This document shows, piece after piece, positions 6,982 to 15,420 of a stretch of 64,000 nt of DNA. The notes under the pieces were generated by a model. The model was given only the letters and a program-made list of their open reading frames with translations, had not been told where the DNA came from and ran no database searches. The first letter of the stretch is position 1, and every line of letters starts with the position of its first letter. The translations under genes and the position numbers were made by a program. Source of the DNA: Vampirovibrio chlorellavorus (GTDB taxonomy: Bacteria; Cyanobacteriota; Vampirovibrionia; Vampirovibrionales; Vampirovibrionaceae); NCBI RefSeq assembly GCF_003149375.1, contig NZ_QFWH01000002.1:124001-188000 (forward strand), written 5' to 3'.

Positions 6982-9725
6982 TGAGTCAACAGGATCTGTT
7001 TGAAGTGCCTGTATCCGAACCAACTGGGTCATCCGAAGTGCAACACGTGGGCAAGCCTTCGGGCGATAATTTCCTGAAGGGTCTGAACGCGCGGCAGCAA
7101 GAGGCGGTCATCACCCCTATTGATGAGCCTTTGCAGGTGTTGGCGGGCGCCGGAACCGGCAAGACGGAGCTGATTTCCCGGCGCTTTGTGAAACTGGTGC
7201 AGGATTTGCGCCAACAGGGCGTGGCTCGTCCGGAGGAAGCCATTGTGATGGTGACCTTTACCAAGGACGCCGCACAGGGCATGCGGGAGCGGATTCATCG
7301 TCGCCTGCTGGAAAATGGGGAAGGCGGTCTGGGCCCGGATACCTGGATTAGCACCTTTCACCAGTTTTGCATGCGATTGTTGCGCTTACACGCCGTGGAT
7401 GTCCACTTGCCGCCGGATTTTGTCATTCTCAACCCGCTGGACCAGCAAGTGTTGTTCAACCGGGTGGTTAAAAGCGTCTTGCTGGGGGAGAATCATTCGC
7501 TCGGGCCATTGTTGGCCCAGTTTGGCTTGTCCGGGCATTTGCCGCCGGATGTCTTGAGTCTGGCCTCCCTGCAAAATTGCGGGCTGGCGGATGTGGAAAG
7601 CACCTTGTCTCCCGAGCGCTTGTTCGCCCTGATTACCCGCATCAAAACCGCCGGGCTTTCCCCGCTGGAGTTTTATGAAACCGCCCTGCGCCAGTCCACG
7701 GCCCTGACCGAACGGTTGATCGATTTGCCTGTGCCCCATGATCCTGACGCGGCCAAGCTGGAGAACCTGTTGGCCAAGGTAGATGCGTGGACGGCCAGTC
7801 TGGCTCCCTGGGCCCATGGCAGTTGGCAACCCATTCAGGCGGCTGAGCGCAAAGCGGAAGCCAAGGGCAAGAAGCTGAGCCCCGGCAGTTACAAGGACGA
7901 GGTGGAGGGCTTGGCCAGGTTTTATCTGGTGCCCAAAACCTTTGAGCCTGCTTTCCCCGATACGGATTTATTAACAGCGGTACTGGCGGTTGAAACCCGC
8001 CTGATCGGCATTGTGGCTACGGTTTATGCTCTATATCAGGCCCGTCTGCTGATGGAAAAGGCCTGCGATTTCGATGATCTGATCAATCACACCATTCACC
8101 TGCTGGAACGCCGCCCGGATTTGCGCCAACGGTACCAGAACCAGTTTGCCGCGGTCATTGTGGATGAGTTTCAGGATTCCAACGGTAGCCAGTTGCGCTT
8201 GCTGAGCTTGATCATTCGGGAGCGGGCCCGAAATCTGACCGTGGTGGGCGATGAGAAGCAGTCCATTTACGCTTTTCGGTTTGCCCAGCCGGAGAACTTA
8301 AGGCTGATTTTCGGGAAGCATCCCCACAAGACGGTGAATCTGCAAACCAATTACCGATCCTTGCCGCCGGTGCTGGCTGTGGCCAACCAGTTGACCGAGC
8401 AAATTGCCCAAGGCCCCAATCAACAGTTGGAACCCTGTGAGAAAAACGCCGGGGTTGCTGAGCCCAAAGTGGTTTGGCTGGATCTGGATGAAATGATTGA
8501 AAAGGAGAACGGTCAGCCGGGCAAAAAAACCATTGAGGAACAAAAAGAGCGGGAAGCCCGCTTTATCGCTTTGGAAGTGGCCCGTCTGGTGGAGGCCGGG
8601 GAGTGTCGCTTCTCGGATATTGCGGTGCTGGTGAAATCCCACGCCAAGGCGGAGCGCATTCAAGCTCAAATGGCGGCGTTGGGGATTCCCTCCATTAAGC
8701 CCAAGAATCTGGGCTTTTTTCAGGAGGCAGTCATTCAGGATGCTATGGCCCTGCTGCGTTTAATGTGCGACTTGAGCGATGAGTTGTCACTGGTGCGGCT
8801 TTTGCAGGCCAAATTGAACCATCGGCAACTGCGGGCCTTGGTGACCCTGAAAGACAGCTTGCCCAATCCCTCTCCGGAATGGGCGCATCGCAAGGCCACT
8901 TTGTTCGATGCCTGTCTGCACTTGCACGGTAATCCAGAGGCTTGCCCTCGTTTGCCTGCCCTTGTGGCTCAGGCGGTAGGCGATCTGGCCTTTCAGCTAT
9001 TGGCCATCCGCAAGCGTAAGGCCCGGTTATCAGCGGTACAGTTGTTTCAGCAATTGGCGGGCGTCGTAGGATTGATTTCCTCCCAGACGCCGGTGTGGCA
9101 GCAAAAGCAACAGCGCATTACCCTGCGCATGTTTGAGAAATTGCTGTATTTATTTGGGCAAAATAAGCCCATTCAGCCCACGCTGGATGAGGTGCTGGAG
9201 ATTCTAGAGCAGTACGCCGCCAATCCCAATCAGGAATTGCCGGTGAAAGAGGAACTCTCCGGCGAGGACGCCGTGCGCATTATGACCGTGTTTGCCTCCA
9301 AGGGGCTGGAGTTTCCGGTGGTGTTTGCCGCTTATACCGATTTGGGCGGCAACCGGGGAGGCAACGATACTACTCTGATTTTTGATCCGCAATATGAGGG
9401 CAAGGCGGGCTTTGGCCTGATTCTGGGCAAGGTGAACGGTCTGGATAATTTGAAGAAGGAAGTTTATCAGAAGTGCTGGCAAGCCCCTCGGGCAGGAACG
9501 GAGGCGCAGCGGGTGTTTTATGTGGCCCTCACTCGGGCCATGCGAAAGCTGTATGTGATTCGTAGTAATCACGCCCCAGACTGGACAGCCCCGGATGAGT
9601 ACCCGGCGGCGTGGCGCACGGTTTTGTCTGAAACCCGTGATGAAGCAGTACTCTCGGAGCTTTATTGGGAGGCCGACACGGAGGCTTGGCGTCAGAAAAT
9701 GGGCCTTGTGCAGGCTTTGCCGTAA
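6981..9725 (+). CDS. AddA-like UvrD/REP-family helicase without a nuclease domain
   Basis: A 914-residue SF1A DNA helicase, the likely motor partner of the upstream AddB-like protein; the two overlap as TAATG. All motifs are present: Q-like LNARQQEAV, Walker A AGAGTGKT (55-62), Ia TFTKDAAQGMRERI, Ib STFHQFCMRLLR, II VIVDEFQDS (about 392), III VVGDEKQSIYAFR, IV LQTNYRS, V FASKGLEFPVVF (about 772), VI FYVALTRAMRKLYVI (about 846). It stops some 50 residues after motif VI, whereas bacterial AddA continues into a RecB-type nuclease. In this pair nuclease activity would therefore come only from the upstream subunit. A lone UvrD/PcrA is less likely given the coupling and the large insertions. Confidence 0.88.
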   Translation: MSQQDLFEVPVSEPTGSSEVQHVGKPSGDNFLKGLNARQQEAVITPIDEPLQVLAGAGTGKTELISRRFVKLVQDLRQQGVARPEEAIVMVTFTKDAAQGMRERIHRRLLENGEGGLGPDTWISTFHQFCMRLLRLHAVDVHLPPDFVILNPLDQQVLFNRVVKSVLLGENHSLGPLLAQFGLSGHLPPDVLSLASLQNCGLADVESTLSPERLFALITRIKTAGLSPLEFYETALRQSTALTERLIDLPVPHDPDAAKLENLLAKVDAWTASLAPWAHGSWQPIQAAERKAEAKGKKLSPGSYKDEVEGLARFYLVPKTFEPAFPDTDLLTAVLAVETRLIGIVATVYALYQARLLMEKACDFDDLINHTIHLLERRPDLRQRYQNQFAAVIVDEFQDSNGSQLRLLSLIIRERARNLTVVGDEKQSIYAFRFAQPENLRLIFGKHPHKTVNLQTNYRSLPPVLAVANQLTEQIAQGPNQQLEPCEKNAGVAEPKVVWLDLDEMIEKENGQPGKKTIEEQKEREARFIALEVARLVEAGECRFSDIAVLVKSHAKAERIQAQMAALGIPSIKPKNLGFFQEAVIQDAMALLRLMCDLSDELSLVRLLQAKLNHRQLRALVTLKDSLPNPSPEWAHRKATLFDACLHLHGNPEACPRLPALVAQAVGDLAFQLLAIRKRKARLSAVQLFQQLAGVVGLISSQTPVWQQKQQRITLRMFEKLLYLFGQNKPIQPTLDEVLEILEQYAANPNQELPVKEELSGEDAVRIMTVFASKGLEFPVVFAAYTDLGGNRGGNDTTLIFDPQYEGKAGFGLILGKVNGLDNLKKEVYQKCWQAPRAGTEAQRVFYVALTRAMRKLYVIRSNHAPDWTAPDEYPAAWRTVLSETRDEAVLSELYWEADTEAWRQKMGLVQALP

Positions 9726-9917
9726 CTGTCATAGGGGAGCGTCCCGGGTTTTATGAATGGGGTTGCTCTTTAAAGGTACGTAATTTTTTGAGCCTGTCAG
9801 TTTGTGGGTGTTTGTTCGCTTAATTGAAGATACGATATTTTTAGTTTTAAATTTCAGTACAGTTAGGCATTTGTGCCTTTAAATATTGTGGGTGTTTTGG
9901 GTGGGGAGTTTTGCAGT

Positions 9918-10808
9918 ATGTTAAGTCATTTGAGTCAGTTCCAACGGCCTTTTGTCATTATTGCCCATCGGGGGGCGACCACCAATCAGGATCTCAGTCG
10001 GGTGACTCCCGAAAATACCATGCCCGCCTTTCTGGAGGCTCAGAAGCAAGGTGCGGCCATTGAGCTGGATGTCATGACCACCCGGGATGGCACTGTGGTG
10101 GTGTATCACGACTTTAAGACGGGCCGGACGTTTCGTCTACCCGAGCAGCAAAAGCCCGTCCGGCAGACGGATTGGCATGAATTGCAGAAGGCCCGGTTTA
10201 ATGCGGCGGCGCATGAACGGGAGATTCAGCGCATGATGGGGCCATCGGGCAATTATAAAAGTCCGCAGTGGTTTGAAGGCTTGCAGGTGCCCTCTCTGGA
10301 CGCCGTGTTAACGGATTTTCCCAATACCCGGTTTTGTATCGAGCTGAAAACGGTGAATCCCTTTGCCAGTGGGCAGTTGGAACGGAAGGTGGCCCGCCTG
10401 ATTCGAGAGAAAAATTTATACGATCGGGTCACGGTGCTGAGTTTTTCCCCGGTCAGTTTACGGAAAATCAAGCGTTACGATCCACAGATTAAAACGGCCC
10501 TGAATGTGCAGGTTCCGGATCTGGTCAAGCAGTGGCCGGTTCTGCTGAAAGGGTTTATCAAGCTCTACGCGCAGCGATGGGTCGGGGTGGACGCCATTCA
10601 GCCCAGTTATAGCGATACCACCCCGGCATTGGTTGAAATCGCCCATTCGGCAGGCCTGCCGGTGGTGGCCTGGGCCAGCAGCGAGACTCGGGAGGAGGAG
10701 CGGCAAAAATTTCCTCAGTTAATGGCTATGGGCGTGGATGGCCTGATTACCAATGCCGTTGATTTGTTGAACGCAGCCGTGAAGGATCGCCCTCTGCCCT
10801 TGTGTTAG
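9918..10808 (+). CDS. Glycerophosphodiester phosphodiesterase
   Basis: Hydrolyses glycerophosphodiesters to glycerol-3-phosphate and an alcohol, recycling phospholipid head groups. The ATG at 9918 is preferred (296 residues): GGGGAG lies nine bases upstream and the catalytic region follows at once. A GTG at 9873 in the same frame is less likely. The family's core is clear: IIAHRGATT (His17, Arg18), then PENTMPAF, IELDVMTTRDG with the acidic metal ligands, VYHDFKTGR with the second catalytic His, and CIELKTVN. The C-terminus has VVAWASSETREE and MGVDGLITNAVDLL, typical of the TIM-barrel end. No signal peptide is seen, so it is probably cytoplasmic. Confidence 0.93.
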   Translation: MLSHLSQFQRPFVIIAHRGATTNQDLSRVTPENTMPAFLEAQKQGAAIELDVMTTRDGTVVVYHDFKTGRTFRLPEQQKPVRQTDWHELQKARFNAAAHEREIQRMMGPSGNYKSPQWFEGLQVPSLDAVLTDFPNTRFCIELKTVNPFASGQLERKVARLIREKNLYDRVTVLSFSPVSLRKIKRYDPQIKTALNVQVPDLVKQWPVLLKGFIKLYAQRWVGVDAIQPSYSDTTPALVEIAHSAGLPVVAWASSETREEERQKFPQLMAMGVDGLITNAVDLLNAAVKDRPLPLC

Positions 10809-10938
10809 ACTTTTAAGGCTGTCGACATCGTGTCGCGAGTCTTTTTGTCCTCCGTCTGGGCGGGCGTTCCGGCAAAGTGCCGGGCCTGCTTCCAACCTTT
10901 TGTACACCTCCTTTTAAAAAGAAAGATTATGGATACCT

Positions 10939-11835
10939 ATGGCACTTACATTTCAGGAGTTGGTCGCTAATTTAAACCAGTATTGGGCCCAGCAGGGCTG
11001 TGTGGTGCAGTTTCCCTACGACAGTGAAAAAGGCGCCAGCACCATGAACCCGGCTACCTTCTTGCGGGTGCTGGGGCCGGAACCCTGGAACGTGGGTAAC
11101 GTGGATCCGTGCCGTCGTCCTACCGATGGCCGGTACGGGGAAAACCCCAACCGCTTGCAGCACTATTTTCAGTATCAGGTCATTATGAAGCCTTCCCCGG
11201 ACAATATTCAGGATCTGTATCTGAAAAGTCTGGAAGTGCTGGGCATCAATATTGCTGAGCATGATATTCGTTTTGTGGAAGACAACTGGGAATCGCCCAC
11301 CCTGGGGGCTTGGGGCGTGGGCTGGGAAGTATGGCTGGATGGCATGGAAATCACCCAGTTTACCTATTTCCAGCAGGCTGGTGGTTTGGATATTCATCCG
11401 ACTGCCGTGGAAATCACTTACGGTTGCGAGCGGATCGCCATGTACCTGCAGGATGTGGACAGCGTCTATAAGCTGAAGTGGAATGAAACGCTTACGTACG
11501 GCGATATCTACCTGCAGAACGAGATTGAGCAGTCCAAGTACAACTTTGAAGTGTCCAATCCGCAGACCCTGATGCAGTTGTTTGATCTGTACCGGGGCGA
11601 GGTGGAGAACGCCTTGTCTCACCAGTTGGTGCTGCCCGCTTACGATTACGTGCTGAAATGCTCTCACGCCTTTAACTTGCTGGATGCCCGTGGCGTCATC
11701 AGCAAGGATGAGCGCACCAATTACATTTTGCGCATTCGGCGTTTGGCGGAGCAAGTGGCCAAGCTGTATGTGCAGCAACGGGAGGCGCTGGGCTTCCCCC
11801 TGCTGAAGCACCAACCCGCCCCGCAGTTGAATTAA
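10939..11835 (+). CDS. glyQ: Glycyl-tRNA synthetase alpha subunit
   Basis: Catalytic alpha subunit of the bacterial alpha2-beta2 glycyl-tRNA synthetase; it activates glycine and with GlyS charges tRNA-Gly. The 298-residue protein matches GlyQ along its length: [86 protein letters not shown], and [13 protein letters not shown] good AAGAAAG-like site sits upstream. The beta subunit glyS is not adjacent: the next gene is nfeD-like, so glyS must lie elsewhere. Confidence 0.98.
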   Translation: MALTFQELVANLNQYWAQQGCVVQFPYDSEKGASTMNPATFLRVLGPEPWNVGNVDPCRRPTDGRYGENPNRLQHYFQYQVIMKPSPDNIQDLYLKSLEVLGINIAEHDIRFVEDNWESPTLGAWGVGWEVWLDGMEITQFTYFQQAGGLDIHPTAVEITYGCERIAMYLQDVDSVYKLKWNETLTYGDIYLQNEIEQSKYNFEVSNPQTLMQLFDLYRGEVENALSHQLVLPAYDYVLKCSHAFNLLDARGVISKDERTNYILRIRRLAEQVAKLYVQQREALGFPLLKHQPAPQLN

Positions 11836-11901
11836 GAAGTGCTTCTCCCTGTTCTATCAGTTACAATAGGAGAAGAGCAGGATTAGAGGTAAAGCAGACT
11901 G

Positions 11902-12372
11902 ATGGAAGTGGGCATGTCAAACGTCATGCTGGGCTGGGTGGCACTGGCCTTGCTGTTGGGAATTATCGAAGTGTTTACCGTGGGCTTCTTCGTGTGCTTT
12001 TTTGCCCTCGGCGCGCTGATAGCTGCACTGGCCTCCCTGTTTATTCCGGGCCTGTTGGGGCAAACGCTGGTTTTCGTGCTTTCTTCCCTGTTAATGGTAT
12101 GGTGGGCCCGCCCGGTGCTGACCAAAGCCTTCAAAGTGGGCAATCGCCCTGCCGTGGAGTCTAACGTGTCGGCCTTGCTGAATACGGTGGTGCTGGTGTT
12201 AGAGCCGGTGGACAAGTACACGGGTAAGGTCAAGGTCACCCATACCGGGGAGGTCTGGACGGCTTATCTGGCTAATGAGGATGGAGAAACCATTCCGGTG
12301 GGGCAGGAGGCCTTGATTGTGAAGGTGGACGGGGCCAAACTGGCCGTGACCCCCAAGCCGTCACCGTCCTGA
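11902..12372 (+). CDS. NfeD-like membrane protein
   Basis: A 156-residue short NfeD protein, normally the partner of an SPFH/stomatin-type protein in membrane quality control. The N-terminal 75 residues hold three hydrophobic segments (around residues 9-30, 33-50 and 52-70) with LGIIEVFTVGFFVCFFALGA. The C-terminal 80 residues form the small beta-barrel domain, recognisable by GEVWTAYLANEDGETIPVGQ and ALIVKVDGAKLAV, close to the family's usual end. It lacks the ClpP-like protease domain of long NfeD proteins. The SPFH partner follows after 84 bases. An internal ATG at 11914 is an alternative start. Confidence 0.9.
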   Translation: MEVGMSNVMLGWVALALLLGIIEVFTVGFFVCFFALGALIAALASLFIPGLLGQTLVFVLSSLLMVWWARPVLTKAFKVGNRPAVESNVSALLNTVVLVLEPVDKYTGKVKVTHTGEVWTAYLANEDGETIPVGQEALIVKVDGAKLAVTPKPSPS

Positions 12373-12456
12373 GTGCTTTGTGGGCAATCGGTTTTACAAC
12401 CGTTTTGGGTGATTTCAAGCGCATTTTTTGAATCGAGCGATAGGGAGTTTCTATAA

Positions 12457-13425
12457 ATGGAAGTACTGGGCGGTTTTCTGGTTTTTATTCTCATCATTTT
12501 CTCTCTGGTGGTGGTGGGTTCCTCGGTGCGTATTGTGCGCCAGTCTACTGTGGGAGTGGTAGAGCGTTTGGGGCAGTACCTGGCCACGCAAGAAGCTGGG
12601 ATTCGGTTGCTGGTGCCTTTTCTGGATAGCATTCGCATGGTGGATATGCGGGAGCAGGTCTACAATCTGCCCTCTCAGCCGGTGATTACCAAAGAAAACG
12701 TGACCATGAACATTGACGCCATCATCTACTTTCAGGTGACTGACCCGGTGCGGGCCACCTATGAGGTGGTTGATTTAATTACCGCCGTGGAAAAGCTGGC
12801 CCTGACCACCATGCGGAATATCATTGGGGAAATGACCCTGGATGAAACCCTGGCCAGCCGGGATGTCATTAACTCCAAGTTGCAGCACGTGCTGGACGAC
12901 GCCACGGGCAAGTGGGGCTTAAAAGTGAACCGGGTGGAAGTGAAGGATATCGATCCGCCCCGGGATATTGTGGATTCCATGCAGAAGGAAATGCGGGCCG
13001 AACGGGAAAAACGGGCCATGATTCTGACCGCGGAAGGCGAGAAGCAGTCCGCGATTTTGCGATCGGAAGGGGAGCGGGAAGCGGCCATCCGCAATGCCGA
13101 AGGCGTCCAGCAGGCCATGATTTTGGAGGCCGAAGGCCACAAGCAGGCTTCCATCAAAAAAGCGGAAGGGGAAGCCGCCGCCATTCGCAGTGTACAAAGC
13201 GCCGAAGCGGAAATGGTCTATAAAATGTTCACTTCTATTAAAGATGCCAACCCGTCTAAGGAAGTCTTGCAGGTGAAGTATCTGGAATCGCTGGAAAAAG
13301 TGTCTCAAGGGCAATCCAACACCCTGTTTTTACCGTATGAGTCCATTGCCTTTATGGGTGCTTTGGCCGGTTCGGTGCGGGCGGTACAAAATCAGGCGGA
13401 AAAAGGCGCTGGCGATCGGGGCTAG
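12457..13425 (+). CDS. SPFH/Band 7 (stomatin-like, QmcA type) membrane protein
   Basis: A 322-residue stomatin-family protein with one N-terminal membrane segment (residues about 5-25). The SPFH domain follows, with VRIVRQSTVGVVERLGQY, LVPFLDSIRMVDMREQVYNL, and NVTMNIDAIIYFQVTDP. After VNRVEVKDIDPPRDI comes a long Ala/Glu-rich coiled coil with repeated AEGE-like blocks (about residues 175-250), then the C-terminal segment LEKVSQGQSNTLFLPYE, which is highly typical of this subfamily. Such proteins oligomerise into membrane rings and pair with NfeD, here encoded directly upstream. A sirtuin gene follows after 53 bases and may be in the same operon. Confidence 0.94.
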   Translation: MEVLGGFLVFILIIFSLVVVGSSVRIVRQSTVGVVERLGQYLATQEAGIRLLVPFLDSIRMVDMREQVYNLPSQPVITKENVTMNIDAIIYFQVTDPVRATYEVVDLITAVEKLALTTMRNIIGEMTLDETLASRDVINSKLQHVLDDATGKWGLKVNRVEVKDIDPPRDIVDSMQKEMRAEREKRAMILTAEGEKQSAILRSEGEREAAIRNAEGVQQAMILEAEGHKQASIKKAEGEAAAIRSVQSAEAEMVYKMFTSIKDANPSKEVLQVKYLESLEKVSQGQSNTLFLPYESIAFMGALAGSVRAVQNQAEKGAGDRG

Positions 13426-13478
13426 CTATCGTAGAATGATAGCCAGAGAAAATGGTGCCAAACAAGGAGTAACCCCTC

Positions 13479-14273
13479 TTGCCCGATTTGGCCATTCTGC
13501 ATAAAGCAGTTCAAGCGCTCACACATTGCCACCAGACTCAAGGCAGTCTGGTGGTTTTGACTGGGGCGGGCGTTTCCAAAGAGAGTGGCATTCCCACCTT
13601 TCGGGATGCCCAGACTGGACTGTGGGCCAACTACAAGGCCGAAGATTTGGCCACCCGGGAGGGTTTTTTGAGTAACCCGGCTATGGTGTGGGACTGGTAC
13701 GACTTTCGCCGAAATACGGTGTGGCAGGCCCAGCCCAACGCCGCTCATCAGGCCCTGGCCGATTTGGAAACCCTATTTCCCGCTTTCACCCTCATCACCC
13801 AGAATATCGATAACCTGCACCAGCGGGCGGGTAGCCAGACCGTACTTGAATTGCACGGCAATATTTTTCGCCACAAATGCCTGGATCACAATCACCCGGT
13901 CAGTTTGGCGCTACTGGCCGATGCGGAAGTCTCTCCGCCACGTTGTCCGGTGTGCAACGCCTGGGTGCGTCCCGATGTGGTCTGGTTTGGGGAAATGCTG
14001 CCGCCTCAAGTGCTGGACAGGGCTTTTCTCGCTGCCGAACATGCCTCGGTGATGCTTATTGTGGGTACCTCCGGGGTGGTGCATCCGGCGGCCAGCCTGC
14101 CCCAGATCGCCAAAGAGGCCGGGGCGACCGTGATTGAAATCAACCCGGAGATGAGCGCATTCACCCCCTTCGTTGTGGATCACTTTTTGCAAGGGCCAGC
14201 GGCGGCGGTGCTGCCAGCCTTGCGATCGGCTTTGGCCCAAAAATTGGGTCTTGTGGAGGCTTCCCATGGCTGA
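13479..14273 (+). CDS. Sir2-family NAD-dependent protein deacylase
   Basis: Removes acyl groups from lysines using NAD+. The start is TTG at 13479, supported by AAGGAG nine bases upstream. The 264-residue protein has the NAD-binding GAGVSKESGIPTFRD (about residue 29), TQNIDNLHQRAGS, the catalytic ELHGNIF, RPDVVWFGEMLP, and VGTSGVVHPAASLP. The zinc knuckle is slightly odd: the usual first C-x2-C reads C-x2-H (KCLDH), while the second pair is CPVC, so the site would be Cys3His. The end overlaps the histidine kinase start by eight bases, suggesting coupled translation with a two-component pair. Confidence 0.93.
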   Translation: MPDLAILHKAVQALTHCHQTQGSLVVLTGAGVSKESGIPTFRDAQTGLWANYKAEDLATREGFLSNPAMVWDWYDFRRNTVWQAQPNAAHQALADLETLFPAFTLITQNIDNLHQRAGSQTVLELHGNIFRHKCLDHNHPVSLALLADAEVSPPRCPVCNAWVRPDVVWFGEMLPPQVLDRAFLAAEHASVMLIVGTSGVVHPAASLPQIAKEAGATVIEINPEMSAFTPFVVDHFLQGPAAAVLPALRSALAQKLGLVEASHG

Positions 14274-15420
14274 GTCGTTTCCTTTGGATGCTTTTGCTCT
14301 GGATGATTTGGGCGCGTTACCCTTGCTGGAAAGTTTAACCTCCGGGGCTATGGTGTGCGACGCGGCTGGACAGGTACTGTATGTTAATCCGGTCCTGCGG
14401 CAGTTGTTGGGATCACCGTCTCTGCCAACAGTTACCCGCCTGAACGATTGGATTCAGCCACTCCCCAAGGTGGATTGCGCCTTTTGTCTGGGGTTACCGG
14501 ACGGGGAGCCGACCCCGCTGCACAGTGGCTTTTTGCGATCTGCAGCCCAGCCAGCCCAACCGGAGGCTTTGAAAGTCAAGATCAAGCACAGCCCGCTGGA
14601 TCATGGCAGTGTGTTGACGCTGATCGACCCATTTTCGGAGGATACCACACTGACGCAGGCCCATTCCGATTTTGTAAGTACCGTCAGTCACGAGTTTAGA
14701 ACCCCCCTGACCAGCATCAAGGGCTTTGCCGATACCCTGCTGCGCTATGGGGGGCAGTTGCCGGATGAGGAAAAACGACGTTTTATCAGCATTATCAAGG
14801 ATCAGGCGGATCGTTTGATTCGGTTGGTGGAAAACTTATTGGCCGCTTCCCGGCTCAGCGCCGGGCGGGTGGAGTTGAGTTACCGGCCCATTCCCCTGAA
14901 AAAGCTGCTGGAAAAGACGGTGGAGAGCGTGCGGGCTAAGATCATGGCCCAGCAGTCTACCGTCCCCCCTCGTATGTTTCATCTGAGCGTACACCCGGAA
15001 TCGATTGAAGTATGGGCGGACGTGGACAAGCTGGAGCAGGTGTTCATCAATTTACTGGATAACGCGGCCAAATATTCGCCGGAGGGCACCCTGGTCACTG
15101 TTCGGGCGGAGTTTCTCCCGGAAGATGACACTCAGGTGCGCATTGTGGTGCAGGATCAGGGCCCGGGCATTCCGGCGGAATTGCTGCCTAAAATCTTCAC
15201 CCAGTTTTACCGGGTGGAAAGCCCTCTGAAGCAGCAAGTGGAGGGCACCGGTCTGGGCCTATACATCACCCAGTCCCTGACCACGGCCATGGGGGGGCGG
15301 ATTTCGGCGGAAAGCACCCCGGGTCAGGGCAGCAGCTTTACCGTTATTTTTCCGGCGGCCACCCCGGAGCGACAAGCCATGTACCAGCGTCGGCTGTCCG
15401 CCTCGGAGGTGGAGCGATGA
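14266..15420 (+). CDS. PAS-type sensor histidine kinase without membrane segments
   Basis: A 384-residue soluble histidine kinase. ATG 14266 is chosen because GGAGG lies seven bases upstream. Residues about 18-125 look like a single PAS-like sensory domain (GAMVCDAAGQVLYVNP) containing a C-x2-C (CAFC, about 71-74). HisKA follows with the phosphoacceptor in TVSHEFRTPLTSIKGF (His142). The ATP-binding domain has the N box INLLDNAAKYSPEG, the G1 box VQDQGPGIP, the F box FTQFYRVES, and the G2 box GTGLGLYI. The stop overlaps the start of the next gene as ATGA, so it is likely co-translated with that regulator. The stimulus cannot be read from the sequence. Confidence 0.94.
   Translation: MAESFPLDAFALDDLGALPLLESLTSGAMVCDAAGQVLYVNPVLRQLLGSPSLPTVTRLNDWIQPLPKVDCAFCLGLPDGEPTPLHSGFLRSAAQPAQPEALKVKIKHSPLDHGSVLTLIDPFSEDTTLTQAHSDFVSTVSHEFRTPLTSIKGFADTLLRYGGQLPDEEKRRFISIIKDQADRLIRLVENLLAASRLSAGRVELSYRPIPLKKLLEKTVESVRAKIMAQQSTVPPRMFHLSVHPESIEVWADVDKLEQVFINLLDNAAKYSPEGTLVTVRAEFLPEDDTQVRIVVQDQGPGIPAELLPKIFTQFYRVESPLKQQVEGTGLGLYITQSLTTAMGGRISAESTPGQGSSFTVIFPAATPERQAMYQRRLSASEVER

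Noticed and set aside
10809-10938. T-box riboswitch upstream of glyQ
   Set aside because: I see no T-box consensus, specifier loop or terminator/antiterminator pair in the 130 bases; only a weak AGACT/AGTCT inverted repeat.
10972-11814. 280-codon frame antisense to glyQ
   Set aside because: Fully inside a certain gene on the other strand; the product is random in composition.
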